Source: Tanytarsus gracilentus
Taxonomy: Eukaryota > Arthropoda > Insecta > Diptera > Chironomidae
Assembly (NCBI GenBank): GCA_038502055.1
Contig: JAXRKN010000038.1
Span: forward strand, 1,488,001-1,552,000
Length of the DNA stretch: 64,000 nucleotides
Reading direction: 5' to 3'
Shown here piece after piece: positions 56,845 to 64,000 of this stretch. The notes under the pieces are model-generated. The model was not told where the DNA came from. It saw nothing but the letters and a program-made list of their open reading frames with translations, and ran no database searches. A program made the translations under genes and the position numbers. Numbering within the stretch: the stretch's first letter is position 1; each line of letters begins with the position of its first letter.

Positions 56845-59800
56845 CTGCATGAAAGTACGGAGAGAGATTGTGAGAAATTAATAAAAAAGCGAATGAGACA
56901 ATTTAATATCAATGCGTAGGTTTTTTGCATTCACAAACAATGGCACCATAAAAAAGGGCACGATCTCTTCTCAAGTTTCTCATCTTATCGAAGCGCAAAA
57001 ATGAAAGAGAAGAAATTTTTTGTTTCAAATAATATTTGTGGATTCAAAGAAAAAAACATTAAAGTTTTAAAAAGTGTTTCCCTAAATTAAAAGTTTCCAT
57101 CCCTGCTTTCCTCTTAAAAGAATTCTTTCTGGCTTTCAGCGAGATTTAATAACAAGCGAGCGACGTCTTGAGCATGAGAATGCAATTAAGTGAGGACCTT
57201 AAAACAAGACCAAGGGGGATCATTATTTCTTTGCCGTTTTTTTGCATTGCCTTTTTTCGGGCATGAATTTGATTTATTCCTCTCATTCGGCCGTTTGTGG
57301 CGAAGTGAATACAATGGCAAATCTGGCGAGGAAGCAAGAATTTTGGTAAATTAAAAATTAAATCATTGTGCATTTTTAGAAGTTTGCGATGTGGCTCATT
57401 AGCGGTGATCTTCGCAACAATGTTTAAATATTAATCACAACATGAGAGAATTGCATTGTTGGTGCGTGATGAATGACGAAAGAGAAAGAAGAAAAGAGGC
57501 ATTTGATAAGCCGTCAATAATAGAGCTGAGAGGCAGACAGGCAAAACCATTTATTTATTTTTTCATATTATTTCCAGCGCATTCAGAGCGAGAGAAAAAA
57601 TGCAACATAAATGCGTAGGAAGGACAAGTCTTTTTTTCTTTTCTTCCAACTCACAATCAATTTTTCATCATCTTTCTCCAATTTCTATTCCATGTGGCGC
57701 GATTTGTAAAAAAAATTAAGAAGTAGAAAATTCAAATGAGAGAAAAGTGATAAAAGCTTTTTATTGGATTTTATTAATTTGTTGCTTCGTGATTAAAAAA
57801 TTTTCAATTTATGCATGGTCTACAGCAGCAACAGAAATGTCAATGCTTCCGTCATTAAGGTAAAGAGAGCTCGCTAAATATACACATGCGGCAGTCAATT
57901 AAGCAGCTATCAACCCATTTTCCAAAATTACCCATCATAAAAAACGTTAAAATCGTTTAATGAGAAAAGTTCGTTAATTATGATGCTTTCAAGACATCAT
58001 TAATCTCCAGACATATGCAAATTAAGCTCGCTTCACTTCTCACTCCGCTTCATAATGCTTTCACGTAATCGAACGTCACAATGAAAATTGGCCTATTATT
58101 CGAACAGCTCGGTTAAGAGAATGAGAAGAGATGAAATTGTGGGCGTTTTAATTTCATTTCATTTTACACTCGACCACGTTGATTTATTATCTTTGCTTTT
58201 GGATCTCTCTGGTTTAGTGAGTGCAAGTACAAGGGAAGGTCGCTGTATGAGTTCAATATATGTTGGCATTAGAGGAAATGCTCGAAGGCACATAATAATG
58301 CCAATAATCGAAATTATGTCCTCCCTCTTTGAAACTCCGTTTGCCAAATGACTTAAAACCACATAAAGTCAGACATGCATGAAATTGTGCAAGCACTTCG
58401 TCACATTTTGTGATCAACACGTGAGAGTTTAAGTTATCAACTATTATTAGCATACATGTGTGGTGTTTAAGGTATGCGAAAATTCGCACAAAGCAGTCGA
58501 GAGGAAAATTAAGAGAAGTTCCGGAGGGCAGTGAAAGTTTTGTGGGTGCACGATCTTCAATTAGTTGATGCTTAATGAGGGATTTATTGATCATTTTGAG
58601 TGCGCCCGGAGAGATCCACGATTTGTTTCAATTTCTTCGTCCATATTTTTGCGCAATCACGTCGACATCGAATGGCAAGCGCAAAAATGGTTCTGTGTGC
58701 TCAAGTTCTCACGATTAACTGTAAAAAATGCACTCGGTACGTGGTATCGCAAAAATTCAATCGATTCTCTTTCGCCTATTTTCTCTCTCTCGTCTCCATC
58801 GACCAAGAGATATATATGCACTTGAATTAAAATTTTCTCTCCAGTGCTCCCACATTCATATGCGCATATGGATAAGAATCACAATTATTGAAACCAACTA
58901 TTCGACTATGCAATAACGACCGACCGACGATTCAATTGAATCAATTCAAAGTTAATAAATAAACCTCGGGCTATACAATCGATCCAGGTGACAACTTCCA
59001 TGTCGTACAGTCCATCGTTATGGACTTAATCGCATTCCAATTACAATGGTGAATGTACTGAAAATGGTAATCCGTAAAATTTATTATGCATTCACTGAAT
59101 TTAAACATCACTTTAACACGCTTGAACATGGATTGATTACGCATTTTGTGGTCACGTTGATTTACATCAATTTATGGCCTGGCCTGATCAAATTCTACTT
59201 TATAATATTTAAAAAGGGAGCTTAATGAAGCGTCACAAATATTGCACTTCCCGCCCAAAAATAAACCTCATTGAAATTCAAAGTTCATTGACAGCTTTTT
59301 AATTTTTTTCATGTGTCAAACTCACTTAATTTGCTTAATGGAACTCCCATAAAACATTTTCATTAAAATAGTTTTGGAACGCAAAAATAAAACGTTTACT
59401 TATTAATTGTTAATCAAAAGTCGAGAGAGGTTAAAATATTTGATCTCTTCGCTTGATGAATTTTCATGCTGGTTTGATCTATTGATGAATATTAAAGAAC
59501 TTATGAAAGTGCAATTGTTGCTCATTTGAAAAAGATTTAATTTATGTCATGAAGAGAAAAATTAAAAATCATATTTTAAGTTCTTAAAATGATTAAATTT
59601 GAATATTCAATTATTAAAACTGTAATATTTCATTACAAAACCTAACCCCATTCACCAGATACATAAAATTTACAATTTTTCTCCCCTTTTCATTCATCAA
59701 TGATCTGAAAACCATTTAAAGTACGTTGTTTGTAGAAGTGAAGAAATTTAACATGATTCTAAGAGACATTTATGACTCTATCTTGTACTCTTTATGGTGT

Positions 59801-62800
59801 GTTTTCTCTTCCCATCTCTTTTATTATTTATGAACTATTTGTTGACATCATGCGAGATGCTCTTTCTTGCTGCACGATGACACGAGAGAAATTATGAGTT
59901 TTTGAATTTTTATTTTTTTTTTGGGTGTGAGAAGTTTAAAGGTTTTTAACCTTTTAATTTTTTTGATCGCAACTTCACGCTTATACAATGCCACGTTCCC
60001 ATGCATGCCAAAATATTTTGACCCTAATTTGCTTACACACAATAAGAGGAAATATTTCCATATATTCGCGAATAGCGGATCGTCGCTTTTAATTATGATA
60101 ATTTTTCGCTTGTAATAACAGTTTCTGATGATCCACAATTGTTTTTTTCATTCACGATATCTTAAACGCCGCATTTAACTTGATGTGCTTTTGCCATCTT
60201 CATAATGGAAATCAATAGCCACAATTTTGGCTTCGACGCCCTCGCACACGTTTATGGGATGACATGCCACTCGATTGTTCGCTACTTTGAGGAGAAATTT
60301 TTATTTGTTAAATTTTAACTCTCGATTTGATTCGCTCGCGCTCCCTCATATAAACGAACACATCTCCCATGATTTATTAATCCATCAACAATAGAAAAAA
60401 TTTCTTATACTAAATGTGATCGACTGTGAACAAAAGGAATTTTAAACAAAAGTCGCTTCTCTCACGAGGTTAAAAAATTCATAAACTAATAAGTGGAGAA
60501 TAAAATTCATCGTGTTTTTGGCAATAGCGCTAACATTTTGCAATATTAAGCGCTCGACTATAAAGTGTGTCTTCTAATTCTCTTCTTCTTTGTATGTGAA
60601 ATAAAATTATTTATCTTTCTATTTTTAGTGGCCAAGTTTATTTAATTTTTTTCTCTATTTTTCAAGGTAATTCCCACATATTTGATGCTTTTTTTGCTAC
60701 TACACATCGCACAGATGTTTACAGTGTCAACGGAAAATTCATTTCCCTTCAAAATGAGATTTTTACCCTGACCAAAAATTTAATTGCTTCATAAATACTT
60801 GATTTCCTCTTAATTTGCTTTTAAAATTAGCAAAACAATTTTCTTGCGAAAGCATGAGAGGAATTTAGATCATTTCGCACAGTATTTTTGGAGATATGGC
60901 GTGACTTATAAAATAACCAGCGACACGAGAGAAAAAAAAATCGCTTTGATGAGATTTTACACGTTTTCGGGATAACCTAAATTCTAAACACACGATCGTT
61001 CCAAGTCAATTAGTGACAATTGTTATAATTTCGTCGCAAATTCATTAAAAGATCATTATAAAAAATCGCAAAACCTAGCATTAGTTTTTTGTGGTTTAAG
61101 CGGTTTAGAAAAATATTTCGAGCATAAAAAAATTCAATTTTAAATCCTGCGTGGGACATGAAAACCGTTAGGGCCGTAAATTTAAATAAAAGTATACTTT
61201 TTGTGTACAATTGTTCATTGAAAATACGTTGGGGACGAGATTTAAATTTTATTTGTATGAGGATTTTTTGAATTTTAACGGTAACATTTGGCCATGTCCC
61301 ACGCAGGTTTTAAATCAAGCGTGTCTGCCATTTCGCAAAGTTTCGTTTGTGTACATGAGAAAACATTTATCGAGAATTTTAAAGTCACACAATGAAATAA
61401 AACAAGTTAAAATAAATCAAAGAACATTACGCAAATAAATATAGCAGTACAGAATTTGTGCATAAAATTCAGTTGAACATTTTTAAAATTCACAGATATC
61501 AAAATGTTTATAAATTTCAGTAAATTTTACAGAAAATATTGTTTTAAGAGAACAAAAACAGTTTTATGATTCGCCCCCTATCAGACTGAAATATTTTTAT
61601 GCCGTCATCATAATTTTTATCGCATAATACAAAAGCAATTTTTGTAGCGCATAATTTTATATTCGTGCGGTGATCATAATAGTTCAGATTGCTTCCATCA
61701 TGAAAGTCACATTACCACATAATACGGTGTGAATATGATTCTTGGACTATGGTGTGCGGAAAGGAGGTTGGCAATCAGATTAAATTGGACACACACATGT
61801 GAAGGAAAGATTTTTTTAAACAGCAGCAAGCACGGCAGCGAAACGAAGGCGAGTGAATTATGTTTTGATGCTCATTTCGATTAAAAACAGCCGCATGTAA
61901 AGTGAAGTGAATTTATAAAAGCAATGGAATGAACATAAATAAATTCTGGTAGCCACTGCTGGCATTTAACAACACTTTCTGCTCTCTTTCGCTTTTCCTC
62001 CTCTTCCCTTAATTATTCGTCGGCATGCTAGGCATTTTTTTCAATTACAGTACTCGCAATGCATTTGAATAATCACTTAAGACATCGTCATGCGGTTACA
62101 GAGGATTAAATATTGACAATCATTATATTTGATTGCGATTAAAAGTGTTGGAGAATAATTTCAAATATTTGAGACTCCGAGTGGAGTAATTATATCACAG
62201 CAGTGCGGCATTACACTGAGGATTGGCACTACGAAAGTGATTTTTCACTTTTTAGTTGAATATAATCACGCAATCCTCTTAGCTGATTGTTGTTGAGGAG
62301 AGTCAGAGTGACGATGACGAGTTTAATGAATTTGTTGTGCAAACAGCAGCAGAAAATATTTAACTTATTTTAAAGATTTTTTTGCGTTACCAACTAAGAA
62401 TTGTTATGTCTATAAGAAATTGTATTTTTAACCACTTATGGACACACAAAAAAATGTTCTATAATTTATATGCGCTTAAAACTCAGAGAGGAAAAAATTT
62501 AAACTTTAACGAAAGTTTTTCTCTGTGACCATATGTGGATTTTTAAGGCAACTGAATGACACAAAAGAACTGAATGTCAGTGATGTTGAATTTTAACAAA
62601 ATATCCAATCTTAATGAGTGGTTTTCAAATTTTTTCCTCTCGCACTTGACATACGAAGGTGGAACTGCATTTCATATGTATGTTTAACAAAAATTAAGAG
62701 CCTTTCAAGGTTTTTATTCAGTGGTAATGAATGTTTTAAAAAAATAATTTCTCATCCATTAAAAATTGAGAGAAAAGCCAGAAGCAACAAAGATGCGTGC

Positions 62801-64000
62801 TCAAGAGTGATCGATGATAAAAAAAGAGCGCGCTTATCGAATTCATGTTTTAATTGGTTTAATCGCTTTAATGCGCATGCAGTGACTTAAGAAATTAATT
62901 AAATTGTAATCGACACAAGCAATGAGGGAAGATTTAAAATATTCTCGAGAGTTTTTTGCTTTCAAATGCGTGCCAACAGACGATTTTCTGGCAGCCAGAA
63001 AGCTTAATTAAACCATGCTGGTTGTTGTGCCTTATCTCTGGAATTGAATTAAGTTGCGGCTTATTTACTCTCGGTATAGAATTTTCTCCCTCTTTCGTTT
63101 ATAAAAAAAGAGAGATTTTAACGACTTTTGTACGCTCGACGGTGTAATCTTTCCTTTTTTATCAGCACCGACGACGCCATTATTAATTACTTCACATACG
63201 TTAAGATTGACTGCATGCAGACATGCCGAAAATAAAATAATATCACAAAATTTATCACTGCTGAACCTGCCGGTGATTTTTTCTGGTTTTCATCCTCCTT
63301 ATCGCATATTTCTTCGTCCCTCGTACTTTAATGGAATTTGGTAGCGTGGGAAGATTAAGAATGTCGTGTACTTGCAACAATTGCCATATATCCAATATGG
63401 TCAATGACATCGATAAATTTTAATCTCCCTCATATAGTTTTATTTTTCTGTCTCCTGGGTGAGTTGGCGAACGAATGTTTTTTTCCAGTTGAAGTCAACA
63501 AGCAAATAATGTCCGGAGTGAAAACTTTTCTTCTCATGAAAAATCGATTGTGAGTCAGTAAAGAAGATTTTCCCATGATTTTCATCATGCAAAGAAATAA
63601 AAAATTTCCGGCAGCATCTTTCGTAATTTTTCTCAATATAGTTCTAATAATAGACAGAGATTTTCACTCGTCTGGTGGTTTTCGTCGCTCTGGATGTGTC
63701 TTATGTTCTAAATTTCAACTTTTTTGCCACACGCACAGACTCGCATTAGCGAAAAATTTATGAGTCACACATATTTAAGTTTAGTTTGTCACAACAACAC
63801 GCCCGCATTTTTAGATTTTTCTCCCTTTCACGCCACTCAGTAGGAAAACACCAAATTTATGACAACTTTATTGTCAACTCGCCATGCCGTCTATAAACTT
63901 TTCGTTTCGTAAAAAAACGCCGGCAGACAATAGACAAAATTCAACGAAGGAAATACAAAGAAATAAAAATCAATAATTTAAAATTTTAATTTTCGAGCGA
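56845..64000. other. Gene-poor 7-kb region upstream of the integrin propeller exon
   Basis: No ORF here carries a recognisable domain; the longest (113 codons, minus strand, 58253-58594) overlaps another open frame on the plus strand and has no visible motif. The block is probably 5' intron or upstream regulatory DNA of the integrin gene, because the propeller exon at 56844 needs a preceding exon in phase 2. Searching by eye for an FGYSV-type segment on the minus strand gave nothing convincing. Confidence 0.5.
61140..61313. mobile_element. TTAA-flanked MITE candidate with 17-bp inverted ends
   Basis: The left end TTAAATCCTGCGTGGGACAT is mirrored on the right by ATGTCCCACGCAGGTTTTAA; both ends abut a TTAA. 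The 174-bp unit has no coding capacity. TTAA duplication is the signature of piggyBac-type transposition, so a non-autonomous piggyBac-like element is a reasonable guess. A conserved hairpin of other origin is possible. Confidence 0.5.

Noticed and set aside
58253..58594. 113-codon minus-strand ORF in the gene-poor right end
   Set aside because: Overlaps an open plus-strand frame, has no motif, no plausible neighbours or splice context. Kept only as a possible conserved non-coding island.
59848..60138. Minus-strand frame containing KYFGMHGNVALYK, considered as the missing integrin N-terminal FGYSV segment
   Set aside because: The surrounding residues do not resemble an integrin propeller, there is no suitable donor in phase 2, and the resemblance is limited to a few residues.

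Overview
The window looks like nuclear DNA of a dipteran insect, probably a nematoceran (midge or mosquito grade). It is very AT-rich, most introns are about 50 bp with TTTTAG-type acceptors, and the genes are recognisable orthologues of Drosophila loci (tango, ISWI, Rm62/p68, Cyclin H, an alpha-PS1-like integrin). There is no bacterial, plasmid or viral operon structure. The species assignment is inference. Exon boundaries were read by eye from splice consensus, and every spliced gene was checked for a consistent reading phase.

Layout from left to right: the 5' two thirds of tango/ARNT (minus, running off the left edge); a divergent ARID4 chromatin gene (plus); ISWI (minus), convergent with ARID4; a large inverted duplication with two 2.3-kb arms around a 1.6-kb spacer (about 11.76-17.94 kb); a long secreted Pro/Thr/Tyr-rich protein of unknown function (plus); a gene-poor stretch; a Rebers-Riddiford cuticle protein with a 9-nt first coding exon (plus). 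A minus-strand run follows: a SmydA-type SET/MYND protein, a cyclic-nucleotide-gated-like channel, two tandem SLC16-like transporters, a two-finger CHHC (GTSF1/asterix-type) protein, the DEAD-box helicase p68/Rm62 with a 4.4-kb terminal intron, Cyclin H and an integrin alpha chain. The integrin's first exon(s) were not found; the last 7 kb hold no gene I can support.

The genes do not form one pathway. Several act in nuclear regulation (tango, ARID4, ISWI, SMYD, p68, Cyclin H, GTSF1-like), and others serve epithelium or cuticle (integrin, cuticle protein, possibly the Pro-rich secreted protein). The least explained items are the inverted duplication, which could form a very long hairpin RNA or be an assembly artefact, the Pro-rich secreted protein, and several short palindromic elements that look like non-autonomous DNA transposons.
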